Below are positions 38,708-50,358 of a stretch of 64,000 nucleotides of DNA, piece by piece. Below the pieces are notes generated by a model, which saw only the letters and a program-made list of their open reading frames with translations, had not been told where the DNA came from and did not search any database. The stretch is taken from positions 21,498,465 through 21,562,464 of the forward strand of contig NC_081145.1 of the NCBI RefSeq assembly GCF_958295425.1, read 5' to 3'. The translations under genes and the position numbers were made by a program. The DNA is from Solea solea (Eukaryota; Chordata; Actinopteri; Pleuronectiformes; Soleidae). Every line of letters starts with the position of its first letter. The first letter of the stretch is position 1.

Positions 38708-39755
38708 CAGTCTTGTACCTAAAAGGGATACTTGAGTAAAAGTAAAAGTATCTTACCAGAAAATGACCTTTGGTAGAATTTGATGTCACTTTTTTATAAT
38801 ATTACTTAAGTAAAAGTCTTAAAGGCGACATAGAATGCTTGTATCACACATATATGTTAGTTATGGAGGTCTACTTACATATATTAACTTGTTTTCATGA
38901 TTAAAAACCTCCTAATCGCTGCAAACGAGCCGATCAAAATATCTCCTCGCTGACGCTCTCGTCAGCCGCGCTGTTTCAGACCAAACAGTTGCTGTGATTG
39001 GCCAGCCAACGAGAGCTTTCCTACTGTCCTGTGATTGGCCAGGTACCTGGAAGTGACGTAATAGATAGGCCAGCGCTCAGATACACAGCTCCCCCTCTGG
39101 CACGGTGGATGCTCTGCATCTCAGCAGCTACAACGAGACTAGTTCTTCTTCTTCTTCTGCGGTTGAATGTACGCAACCGGATGTGCCTGGACTAGTGCCC
39201 GCACCGGGAGGCGCTACGGTGGTGAGGATTTCTGATGACGACATCAAATTAAGGAAGTGTCGATCCGCTTCGCAGAGCCCAGGAAAACAATACAACACTA
39301 TTTTCTCAGCAGTGGCTGAACTGTTTGTTCTGAAACTTTAGGGTTTCATAAACGAGGTAATGACGCAGATACACACAAAAACGCAGCGTTAATTGGAGCT
39401 TCCGGTCTATGTCACCTTCAAAGTTTATGACATTTACTGTACTTAAGTTTTAGAAGTAAGGAGTTAGGTTAGCCATGGTAGCTCACTGGTAGGGTGATTT
39501 AATTCCTGGCTCTGATAGTCTCAAGACACTTAACCCCCATGTTGCTGCGTGTGAATGGGTATGAAGAATAGGTGAATGGCAAAACTGTAGTGTAAAGCAG
39601 CTCATCAAGACCAGAAAAGCTCTATATATTGCAAAAAAAGACCATTACCAACTCTTCTTCTTCTGATTTTGATGATTTCTGATTTGGTATAAAGAGTAAG
39701 GATAGTTAAAGCGAATGCAAATGAAGTATTTGTACTTCGTTACATTACAACACTG
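38708..39755. mobile_element. hAT-like MITE with SINE core, copy 3, split by a nested element
   Basis: Has both MITE ends: CAGTCTTGTA on the left, and TACATTACAACACTG on the right (reverse complement CAGTGTTGTA). The SINE core is partly deleted (A box near 39479; a short head, then CAAGACACTTAACCCCCATG). A 595-bp element at 38823-39417 interrupts the left arm. Without it the copy would be about 450 bp, like copy 1. Confidence 0.8.
38823..39417. mobile_element. Nested TTAA-target DNA element with 12-bp TIRs
   Basis: Ends are AGGCGACATAGA and its inverted partner AGGTGACATAGA (one mismatch). Flanks are TTAA (38819-38822) and TCAA (39418-39421). MITE copy 2 shows the uninterrupted site at 34386, so the boundaries are well fixed. 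TTAA duplication points to the piggyBac or Kolobok groups; the AGG start fits Kolobok-like ends better. No transposase is present. Two ATTGGCCA (NF-Y type) words sit at 38997 and 39034. Confidence 0.8.
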
Positions 39756-39759
39756 CACT

Positions 39760-42700
39760 GAACACTAGTAGAAACTTTCATGAACTCAGGGGGAAGACTT
39801 GTTATTGGGCTGTTGAACAGGAAAGTGTTCAGTGACTGACACACACACACACACACAGTCAGTGCTGTCCCACAGCAGGTGCTGCCTTTGTCTTTTCACC
39901 ATTCCACCAAAGATCCCGTACAGTAGAGACCCCATGACCTCATCAACCTCGTTCTGTGGCCGCAGTTATGAATATACAGTAACTCAGTGGCCCGTCTGTT
40001 CACTGGTGTCCTGCCTGTCTTTGTGTGATGGAGTCCAGCCACATGACCAACTCTGTGAGGTCAAAGTCTCACAGTTAAATAGATCTGAGGGTTCTGCACT
40101 CTCTGCACAGTCTGTACATGACAGACATTATTTAAGTGAGAAACCAGGCGTACATTATTTTTCCACAGTAATGATGTGCTCATAGCTGTGTAATAAGTAG
40201 GATACTGTGCATTAAGTAATGTGACATGTTTCTGCTTGATAATGCTTTTAACTGAACAATTGAAGAATTACTTTAAAAATTAAGAAATTTAACATTAAAA
40301 AATTTTAAATTACTTAAATTCATATATTTAATCTTTTATTTATATAATGTTTCATTACATTAATCTTTTCATTCTACTTCTTTTTAAAGCTTCTATATTT
40401 ATTCGTCAAATTACTCCTTTAACGTTTTATGACTTTAATCGTCTTATTTCTTCTTACTTTTTGCTCTTTCACTACATTTTTTAATCCCCTTAAACCTCAA
40501 ATCAAGAGGGTTAAACTGTCAATTTGTGTGTTTTTTACAGCACCTTGATCTGCCTTTGTGTCTGAAAAGTCAACTAGAAATAATACACATATTTGTCTTC
40601 CAGCTGTGCCTTTTAAACTTGGTCTTTTTGTCCTCATTTTCCTTCCTTAATTGGGGAAATTTATGGCATTAAAGTGAGAATTCAGATTCTTTAAGTGGGG
40701 TTACATGTCTGGCCGCAGAGCCACTTTCCATCCAAAAACACGATGGCACCAGAGTAACCAGGAGTGAGCTGAATGGTAACTGTAAATTACCATATCGTAG
40801 GACCACATTTGGACAATCCACATTCTCCATTAATGGCTGTGAACTCTGGAACACAAAGAAAGAAAAAAAAAAAAAACTGTTGTGTGGCTAAAAGAAAAAC
40901 AAACGAGGAAGAGTAGTACCCATTAATGGTTTTAGTTATATCAGTTTTAGTGTAGTTTTAGCAAGTTTTATCACATTTTATTGCACCGATTATTGCTATT
41001 GCTAGCTAGCTGTATTGTTCCTATTTAAATTCTATTCTATTCTCTGTGACGTATTTTTACATGGTCATGCTCACTCCCTGATGTCTCCATCAGTGAGCCT
41101 TAAATGTGTTATTGTGGGACTTCGGTGGTTGAAATCCTTTGTTTGCGTTTACTTTAACTGACACAAACTCACCCAACCAGGCAGCAGTTGACCGGATTTA
41201 GTGTCAAACATTTTCCTCATATATCATAGATTTATACAGGTGTATATTTTATTAGCTGAGTCTTTTATTAAGTGGCTAACCTCTGCAAAAGGAATCATGT
41301 ACCCATAATGTGTATCAGTAAATTGAAGTTGAAGTGAGTTCACAGTGTGTGCTGTGTGTGTGTGTGTGTGTGTGGTGAAGAAAAAAAAAAGTCTAAAGTT
41401 CATGACAATGCAGCAGGACATGCATGATAAGACACATTCATTTTTATAAGACATTATTCAGCTGAATATGAAGCAGGCCATGCCACCTGCTGCGGCTCAG
41501 CAAGCAGCAGCATTCTCTGACGCCAAGCGTTCCCGTCTCCTCTACACAGATACTTCTCCTGAAGAGGCCACCACCCTCCTCTGCCATTATCATCATCATC
41601 ATCATCATCTTCCAGCTGATTTTTTTATTTATTTTTTTAGATTTTCAAAAAAAACAAAATGCTGAAAATATCAAATAATCTTGAAATACTATAGAAAAGT
41701 TTTATCACTTTTTCCAGGCACGCCCCAGCTGGAAGGAGAGACCTGATGGAAGTCCCCAGAATGTTCTGGAAGAAAATGACATATGCCATGTGGCATAGGA
41801 AATCCTCAGGAGGAGGAGGGTAACTCAGGAGGAGAGAGACTTCTAGAAACACCCAGGTTACTACGGAGGTTACTGCACCTTGGACAGAAGGAGATGATGG
41901 GTGGAGAAAAAAGTGCTCACAGTGAGACCTTGGTGGTTGGTCACCCGGATACAACCTAATAATATCAAAAGAGACAGTTTTTTTTTCCAGTATTTGTATT
42001 GGATTTTATAAGTTGCTATGTCCTCTAGTTTGCTCATCTTCTGCTATCAAGCATTTATTCTTTCAGGTTTAGTTTTATGTACCATTCAAATGCATCAATG
42101 CTCCAAACTGCATTCATCGGTTCAAACAAATATGGACTCACTAAAGAAATGTTCTCCTCATCATCTTCTTCCTTGGAAACAACATTACTCTCTCCGCTTC
42201 GGGTGGGAGGTCCTGACACCCTAACCCATGTCAACACCATGTGTTGTAACTATGACAACTCTAAAATCTAAACGCCAGCAAAACCCTTCCTCGTAGCTTG
42301 TTTTAACCACAAATAAATACCACCCTAAATAAACAAGTAGCAGTTTTAGCCAGTTTTGGATTACCATGGTGTCTGGTGGTTGTCTCCATGTTCATTCATT
42401 GTTATGGCAATTTATCTTTGGTGTGGCGACAACTGAGATGGGCGATTTGGACAGAGACAAAGCCAGATTACCCAACGTTTGAAAAATGCATTTGGTGTTT
42501 GCATTTATACAACTTGTTTTCCTTATCTGTGCAGCAGATTTCCTGCAGGGTGTAGCCAGGATGTTTTAGCTGATTCCAACCTCCAACCTATAAGAAATGT
42601 CCTTCTCTCGTTTCTCTTTCTCTCTCAGCCTGACAGCACAGATCATTTTTGGTTTGGTTCTTGCACGATCAACACCTCACCCATGTCACTCATCCACGCA

Positions 42701-43462
42701 CCTACCCTCACTATTCATTATTTTCAGCACGTTCAGCATATATGCCTGTTTGTTTCCTGTTTGTTTATAAAATGAAATGTACTTTCTATTTCAACCCAAA
42801 GCTGCGTTCCCCCTGCGTTATTTGTCGTGACTTCATGACCTGGTGTTTAAATTAAAGATCTTATTCCTTCTTGAGCTTTACATTGAGGTCATGAAAAGCG
42901 CTAAATAAAAACAAATTGTTCTTTTATCTTTATGTCTGAGGATTTGTTTGCCAGCATAACTCCATTTGATCAACAAAAACACTTCTGCCTTGCATTATTG
43001 CATTTTTTATATTACATATAACAACCTATTTTCTGTCCTGGTTGTGAAAAAAGTGTATTTAAAGTGCCTCTAAATGTACTTTATTATGCAGATGTCCTGT
43101 CTTTGTGTTCCCCGTCAAGTCTCAGCTTGCTCTTTTTGTGTCACTTCTCTTCTCGCCCATATGATGCCTCCAGCTCAAGCATTCTGCTTTTCTCATGCCC
43201 ACATCTTTCTTTTTTCTTCTTTCTTTTTTTCTTCCCCCTCTCTCAGCCCATTAAACCATGATTCAAGCCAAGCTGCGCTGTCTCTTTGTTTTCCCCCACG
43301 CTTCGATCGATCTGACATGGCCTGGCCTCCAGTAGCATAATGGCCATCAAGATACACAGGAACTCAGTACAGGCCGACTGGCTTAAACAATACCAGCAAC
43401 AATACCATCACATAAGGACAATACAGGCCAGACAGATTTCACTGAACAATGGTGTGTGCTGT

Positions 43463-43463
<1 letters not shown>
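39760..43463. other. Intergenic, no gene supported
   Basis: AT-rich sequence with an A/T-homopolymer zone at 40250-40480, short CA/GT runs at 39838 and 41354, and a (CAT)n tract near 41587. No recognisable exon, RNA gene or complete mobile element. Confidence 0.5.

Positions 43464-43529
<66 letters not shown>
43464..43529. repeat. (CT)n microsatellite, 33 units
   Basis: An uninterrupted polypurine/polypyrimidine dinucleotide tract, the longest perfect microsatellite I see. Mirror-symmetric CT/GA tracts of this length can adopt triplex (H-DNA) structure. Confidence 0.97.
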
Positions 43530-43532
<3 letters not shown>

Positions 43533-43624
43533 ACCAGTATGCCCAGCAGGTTGCATAAGGACCCTCCCTTGTCAGTAGTTTGCCAAATTCTCTGTATTGT
43601 TTAACCACATCCCATCTCCTAATC

Positions 43625-43774
43625 ACTTTGACAACCACACACACACACACGTTTGCACAGCATTCATAGTGAGGACCCTCATAAACATAACACACTCTCT
43701 AGCCCCTTACCTCTAACCTTAACTATCACAACTTAGTGCCTAAGTCTAACCCTTAACCTATTCTAACCCTAACC
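43625..43774 (+). repeat. Dispersed repeat, GGACCAGCC family, 5' half of a split copy
   Basis: ACACACACACGTTTGCACAG, CTAACCTTAACTATCACAAC and CTAACCCTAACCC match the copy at 21.1 kb. The copy is interrupted at 43775 and resumes at about 44191. Confidence 0.65.
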
Positions 43775-44190
43775 CAGCACAACCTATAGTCAATATAGTT
43801 TCAATTTTCGCCAACTATATAAACACACCTGAGCAAAAAAGTACTACATTTAAAAAAAAAAAAAATCGGATTGAATTTGTGAAATTTGAAATGTCAAAGT
43901 CCGCTTGGCTCGTTTTATGAACAAAATAGAGGACGAATGGTCTATTTTGTGACTTTTGCACAATTAGCACTACTATAAAAAACTATGCAGTCTTAAAATG
44001 AATCATAACTTTGACTCAGCAACACATAAGAAGATGGAAATATGCGTTTTGTAAAGCCTGAAGATGTGACCTATAAACACACACACACCTAGGATGTCCA
44101 TATCAGAGTTTATAGCGTATTATTCCCACTGCAATTCACCAAGGGTGTGCTGGCGGCACAGATCCGTGCCATGTGAGCACTGAGGGTTGA
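43775..44190 (-). repeat. Unclassified 0.4-kb repeat, left arm of inverted pair
   Basis: Its reverse complement runs from AACCCTCAGTGCTCACATGG, through AATTGCAGTGGGAATAATAC and CATCTTCAGGCTTTACAAAA, to TTTTTTGCTCAGGTGTGTTT and CTATAGGTTGTGCTG. The same succession is found in plus orientation at 44662-45043. It is inserted into a dispersed GGACCAGCC-family repeat. No ORF and no clear terminal inverted repeats. Confidence 0.85.
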
Positions 44191-44290
44191 AGACGTGAGG
44201 ACCAGCCAAAATGGACCAACATTTTTTTTGGTCCTCACAAAGGCACAAATACAAAAACACAGACAGACAGACAGACAGACAGACAGAGGG
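44191..44290 (+). repeat. Dispersed repeat 3' half plus (ACAG)n
   Basis: GACGTGAGGACCAGCCAAAA resumes the repeat interrupted at 43774, followed by six ACAG units at about 44263-44286. Confidence 0.65.
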
Positions 44291-44661
44291 AGAGGGTATG
44301 CTCATAACATAGCCCATAGCAGGCCAAATTGTGTATTGTTCACATTTGCATTTCACACATCATGGATCTAAGAGTTGATTCAACTAAAAAGTTTTTGAAA
44401 CATCTAAAAGGGTTTTAATAGCAGGTTATACTGGACTTGATTTCTTAATTCTGCTTTTGAAATGTCAGCAAACTGACTGGCAGTTGGATTAAGCTTCATA
44501 TGTGTCAGCTGTAGTGCTGTCTAGACTAAAGACTAAACTTGTCTGACACTGTAGGTGGCTGTTTTTGGATGAGTGAGTTTTAATTTTGTCAGTTGTGCCT
44601 TATTTTATTTGTACTGCACTTAATCACAAAATACATGATCTCAAAGTAGAGAAGATGTATT

Positions 44662-45043
44662 AACCCTTAGTGCTCACGTGGCATGGATCTGTGCCACAGG
44701 TGCACGCTTGGTTAATTGCAGTGGGAATCATGCACTATAAACTCTTATATGGACATCCTGTGTTTATAGGCCACATCTTCAGGCTTTACAAAATGCATAT
44801 TTTCGTCTGCTTTCATCGAATTTTATATTGCATATTTTTAATTATTATTATTAGTAGTAGTAGTAGTCGTAGTGATAATTGTGCAGAAGTCAAAAAATAG
44901 ACCAAGCGAACATGGAACTGTGACGCATTTCCAAATTGTTTTTTTTTTTGTAAATATGAGTACCTTTTTGCTCAGGTGTGTTTGTATACTTGGTGAAAAT
45001 GGAAACAAAAATCATGTCATCAGATTGCCTATAGGTTGTGCTG
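44662..45043 (+). repeat. Unclassified 0.4-kb repeat, right arm of inverted pair
   Basis: Plus-strand copy of the repeat at 43775-44190: CCTTAGTGCTCACGTGGCAT, CAGTGGGAATCATGCACTAT, CATCTTCAGGCTTTACAAAA, CTTTTTGCTCAGGTGTGTTT and ATAGGTTGTGCTG in the same order. It contains a lineage-specific (TTA/GTA)n patch near 44845. Its 3' end runs into a LINE-like tail. Confidence 0.85.
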
Positions 45044-45094
45044 AAAAAAAAGGATATAACGACACTCTATATTGTAACTTGATACAGTTGTTTT

Positions 45095-45420
45095 GTATCT
45101 GCTCCTGGTCTCGCTCTCTCTTCTGTCTCTACCTCATCTCCCTCTTGTCCTTTATCTCCCCCCTTTCTGTCCCCCACCTCTCCGCTGTCCCCCATTTTCC
45201 TTTCACCCCAACCGGTCGAGGCAGTTGGCTGCACACCTCTGAGCCTGGTTCTGTCAGAGATTTCTTCCTGTTAAGAGGGAGTGTTTTCTCTCCACTGTTG
45301 GCACTAGTGCTTGCTCGTTGTGTGAACTGTTGGGGCTCTCTGCTCTCCTTGATGTTGTCTATGTACAGTGCCTTGAGCTAATATCCATGTGTGTGCCATG
45401 ATGTAAATTTGATAATATTT
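45095..45420 (+). repeat. Dispersed fish retroelement-tail-like repeat
   Basis: Contains CACCCCAACCGGTCGAGGCA, GAGCCTGGTTCTGTCAGAGA, TTTCTTCCTGTTAAGAGGGA and GTACAGTGCCTTGAGCTAAT in order. This block is widespread in teleost genomes, usually ending near an AAAATTGAATTG tail. I cannot assign the class with certainty. Confidence 0.6.
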
Positions 45421-46026
45421 TTATGGACTTTGGTGCAGGAGGTGGTTTTGAGCACATGGACGTCAGCACTCACTCCCTCATAAAAACACACACTTAAAAA
45501 AAAACCTGAGCTGTGCCATTATGTGATAATGTGTCATGTGATCACGGGAGTTCCCCCTGAGCTTTAAGCTTATCAAAGAGGAACGTTTTTGTGTTTAAAT
45601 TAACTGTAGATAGGGTGTCTGTTTCCTGAGTGGAAGCTAATTCCACGGACGGGGAGCCCAGTAACTTGAGTCATTATTGTGACAGCAGCTCATCTGTGCC
45701 GTGACTTAAAATCGCAGGGTTTTCCTCTATGGATTTTGGTGTGGGAAGTGAGCAACAGAAACCTCTTCTTCCTGTCTAACAGGGGGATAAAGCAAGTGAT
45801 GCCATACGCTTACGATGTCACGGCCATACGCTGGCACCGGTTTTATATCAGGGTTATGTGGCTAATACGTGTTAATCCCCGTGTCCTCATACGAAAACCA
45901 ATGCTTCAAAAATCCTGAACTATCCGTCTAAGTAGTGTAACAAATAACCGTTTCCACACCCAGCCAGATTATTTATTGCAAATACAGTTAGATGACACAC
46001 TTCCAGGTTCAGTGAAGCACCTGCTG

Positions 46027-46030
<4 letters not shown>

Positions 46031-46074
<44 letters not shown>
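46031..46074. repeat. (GT)n microsatellite
   Basis: About 22 perfect GT units. Confidence 0.97.
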
Positions 46075-46075
<1 letters not shown>

Positions 46076-48190
46076 ATGTTGGCATCTGGTCCACAGACTA
46101 AACCAGGACAGATTAATGAAATCTATCCTGTGCTATTTTTCCCCATCTGCCTTTTTAATAATGCTTTTCACGTTAGTCACTCTGAGACAATAAAAGCTTG
46201 ATGAAGGCATTTTTTTTTTGTCATGACTCCTGGGTTTTTAGTGTGTGTTGCTCTTTCTGTGTTCTTAAACCTTTTTAGGTTTTTAGTTATTTGCTTCTTT
46301 GTGTATTGTTAGTTTCCTGTGTTATTTTCTACTTCTTCTTAGTCTGTCCCCGCTTTACCACCATTCTCTCCTAAACCTTCTGCATTTGAGTCCTAAAATC
46401 TTGGTTAACATGGACATTTTCATACTTTCTGAACTTCACAGATGTTTTTTTTCATGCTACCATGAGGATTATTGCTCTCTTTTTTGGGATTGGAACTATG
46501 TAATGAACAGTATTTATTTTTATGCATCGAAAGTTGGATTTTCATGCAGGAAAACATTGTCCTAACTATGGGAAATTGTACATACTGTACAAAATTGTTT
46601 TGTTATAAGAGTATTTGAGATAAAAAGGGGTATAAAAGAAGTATTTGGTGAAGTGAACAATAGTGAAAAAGGACATCTTGGTGTGTTTTAACGCCGTTAC
46701 ATGTTATTATGTTATGTAGACATGTTGGTGTGTTTGTAAAGAGACATTTTTCTGATCCAAACAGAAAGCATAACAAAACATAGTCATCATCATTACACTT
46801 CTTCCTGATTTCAGCCCACTCCAATGATACTGATTATTGATCATTAACTTGGGGTGGGGGATTGCAATGGACAATTGTGTCAATATTTCTTTCCACACAC
46901 TTGATCCCTGCTGAAACCTACAACATTATATACAAATACTTCTAGTTAGTTTAATATAGCAGCCAACTGTACTTCCTGTTTTACCTTCCTTTGTGGGATT
47001 TGAAGTGTCGAATGGAATTTCACGTATTGGTGTCGGTGTCACTGGGTTGACAGGTTTGTGCGCAAGGTCTGCAAAAAGCAGACACCCGATGTTTTCCGTG
47101 TTTTTTTTAAATTTTATTTTTAAATTGTAACGTTAAGCCTTCAATATTTGAGAAAATGTAAATATTTTTTAAGTTAAGTCAAGTAAAGTCTTTTACCAGT
47201 GTTAGTCAAGCGAGTCTCAAGTCAAATTTGCAACACTAACAAAATGTTATCAAATTGATCACCACTGTCAAAAATGAACTTTCACTATAAATAAATCACA
47301 TTAAATATCCTCTTTTATCAATTTTTGTGCATTTTCGATGAAAGCATTTCCTCAGGTTAAAGATAAAAAAAAAAGGCACACAGTAGCTGTTGATCCACTG
47401 CTGCCTCCTTCAGAACCTCGTTCATTTACACAGCCAACACTCAAAACATCCTGAACTATCCCTCACTGCCAACACTGAAGATATCACATTCATGTCAAGC
47501 TGCAATCTAAAACTCTGTGCTGGCCCATAGGTGTGGTCACTTGGCAGGTGCAGCACATATTTCGAGCAGAGGAACAGCGGTGAGGGAGGAGAGGGAACAT
47601 TAAAAGAATTTGGCGAGAAGAGAGGGAGATAAAGGAGGTGACCGAGGAGGCAGAGACCGGGGAAGAAAACAGAGCCACAAGTTCCAGGCAGCTGGTGTAA
47701 TTACAGAGCGGCGCACGGAGCGAGAGAAGAAGAGGGGAGAGAAAAAACAAAAAGTTGTACAAGTAGTGGAGCTGATCTCCTCCTCTGCCCTGCCTCTGTT
47801 CAGCCCTCAGCACCTGTCTGCCAGCTGGACAATGTTTCCCACTTCACCTGGACAACTTTGCTTTGTCTCTGCATCTCAGTTCAAACTTGGCAGCGCACAT
47901 TCTCACAGGCCTTAATGTCTGTGTTAGTCACTCCGTTTTAGCAGCCGTCACAGAGTCTGTTGGATCATTTAAAGGACTCTACATTTACATCTCTAATATT
48001 GATAATAGCTTTTTAGTCTGATTCACTGCTATACAGAGAGGAAACCATTTTCATTTTACCAACTTTCAAAACTGATACTTCAACTAGCCTATGTGTTTCT
48101 CTTTTGTTTTAAAGGAATAGTTCAGGTATGACACATACATTGTATATATACACATATATATGTATATATGTGTATATAGTCTGTTAGAAT
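46075..48190. other. Intergenic, no gene supported
   Basis: AT-rich sequence. A CT/GA-skewed stretch at 47570-47830 has open frames on both strands but repetitive low-complexity translations. TA-rich tract at 48127-48178. No gene called. Confidence 0.5.
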
Positions 48191-48793
48191 TAGTTTACAT
48201 GCACAGTTTAATCGAGCTAAGTAGTCTGACGAAGACAGGCAATAGGGCCACTTGCAGAGTCCTAGTATACATGCGGAGGAGAAAACCGATTTATTGGCTG
48301 TGTACGTATGACTCGTCCTCCATAGGTGGCGCTGTATCTCTCTATCAGCTGGTGCGTATTGAATCAGTTTCCTGTTGACCTTAACGTCGCAGAAAAAAAA
48401 ACAGGGAACTGCGAGATGGACCGTGCTGTGGTTCTAAAGCATAAATCTCTCTACTTCAGTCCAAAAGTGGGAGTCTTCTCCATAGCCTTCGCTCTCGCCG
48501 GCGCCATCGTGTTATTTGTTTTTTTTCTCGGCAACAGCACTGCAGTTTATACGTCGTCTCCTTCTACTTCTGGGTCAAAGACCGTGAAGGAAATTTTGGT
48601 GCATGCACAGAATGCCAAGTCCGACTCTAGTCCGACTAAGCGTATACATGCAGGAGTAATTGGACTATGAATCGCATCATCCAGGTATGTTAGTCCGACT
48701 AAGACTAGCTCGATTTTAGTCGGACTAACATGTTTACATGACAAATTATTGTCTTAGTCTGACTAAAATTGGACTTTAATGTGCATGTAAACG
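48191..48793. mobile_element. MITE with GTTTACATGCACA terminal inverted repeats
   Basis: The left end GTTTACATGCACAGTTTA and the right end (reverse complement GTTTACATGCACATTAAAG) match perfectly over 13 bases. Weaker matching continues inward (AGTCTGACGAAGAC versus AGTCAGACTAAGAC), giving an element of about 600 bp. An open frame at 48416-48670 is discussed as a finding. Internal sequence recurs at 33442-33645. The superfamily is not assigned. Confidence 0.8.
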
Positions 48794-49839
48794 CACTGAG
48801 TGCTCACTTGGCCATGCATGCCCAGGACAAGGACCTTCACCATCAACAAAGGAAAAACAGATTTTAGTCTGTATACAAAGTACACACATACAGTATTATG
48901 TCCTGTACAAGATGTATCAATGTCAAATTTCCATGATTTGCAGAAAATGTGTACTTACGTTTGGAAAAGGCTGTCGGTCTAACTTGCCGGTAACCTACAC
49001 AACAGAAAATATAAAATCGATTAACAGTAGCAGGGTTCTCACATATTTTGTTTTGAAAATCCCACATATAGTTTATCATATTGTGTTGGAGACAGGTGTA
49101 AGAGTGTGATGCCCAGAGGCCACGTCAAGCTTTCATCTCAACAAACAGTTTAGCTCCAGGCAGGGACTGACATGTGGCTGACAACAGGATGTTGTGCATT
49201 GTTCAGCAGAACTTAACAATAAAATGTGTTGTATATCCAGGTAATGCCACACAACATCACACCACTTGCATGTACAGGTGATATCCAGATCCTGTGACAT
49301 GGTTGACAATAGCAGGAAGAGGTTTGGTTATTGTATCAGACAGAAATGGTCTTTAGCTTTCTGAACAGAGGAGCCACAAAAAACCCGTGTGTCAGTGTCT
49401 GTGGACGCTTCACACAAACCAAACTGTGACCTTGGGGGCTGAGGATCATTGGAGAGCCACAATAATACAAGTGTAAGTGCTGCTGGACACCAGGAAGACG
49501 GAGTCAAAGCTTCAGTTGGAAATTCCCTCTCGCTCACAGAATGCTGCCAGGCGCCTGGAGGTGAGGGAAGAGCAAGATGGAAGCAAGTGTTCAAATGCCT
49601 GGGAAAGTCTGGGAGGAGTCAAACAAGCCAGATATCAGGCTTCACAGCGCTCAACAGGGAGGGAAGATGCATCAGGCAAGGTTTATTATACCAGAGGGCT
49701 AGTTTTTTAGACATATGTTACTCTATGGGTCTGATGTGAAGCTGTTGAGGAAGCAGGTATACAGTGCAGAGAAGCTGAAACTGAGACTGCATTTGAGATT
49801 AGTATTGTGGTCCAATTGTTTCATTAGTTTTGACTTTTT

Positions 49840-50225
49840 AAAATGAGTTTGTTTTAATTAGTTTTAGTTTGGTTGTTATTAGTTTCAGTGTTAGTTTGAG
49901 TTTTTGTAATATGGCACATGCATATCGAGTATCCTTGCATATCCTTGCGTCCCACATTGCAGACAAAAACCAATTGAAAACATTTTATTGTGAATGAAAA
50001 TACAACCTTTCAAAATTGCCCACAGAGAAAAAAATAAATACACTTCATTTGAACCCAAAAGGATTATGTATAAAGTTAATTTACAAAGTGGAAAACAAAG
50101 CACATTTCCACAACTTTAGTTAGTTTTAGTTTGTTTTTGTACACACGCAATTCAGTTTCAGTTAGTTATGTTTTGGTTTTTTTTAAATCTAGTTTTAATT
50201 TTAATTCAGATAAGTTTAGTTTTCA
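49840..50225. repeat. AGTTTTAGTT-rich dispersed repeat
   Basis: Both ends of this stretch are built of TTAGTTTTAGTTTGGTT-type words around a less repetitive middle (49905-50115). Related words occur at 35655-35690. Looks like a decayed fish interspersed element. Confidence 0.45.
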
Positions 50226-50358
50226 TTTTCTTAGTTTTCATAATAACCTTGGTGTGGTCATACATAGTACAATGTCTGAGCCATAATAGCTTATAAAATG
50301 TTTGATCTGTGATGGATTGTGTTTTAATTCATGTGCTTTTCCCTCCAGCACAAATAAT

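Noticed and set aside
43740..43785. Interstitial telomeric repeat (CTAACCCTAACCC)
   Set aside because: Only a couple of irregular units, and they are an ordinary part of the GGACCAGCC-family dispersed repeat also seen at 21.1 and 37.2 kb.
44872..45381. 169-codon plus-strand open frame
   Set aside because: It runs from the unclassified inverted repeat into a retroelement-tail repeat. The translation follows low-complexity CT-rich DNA.
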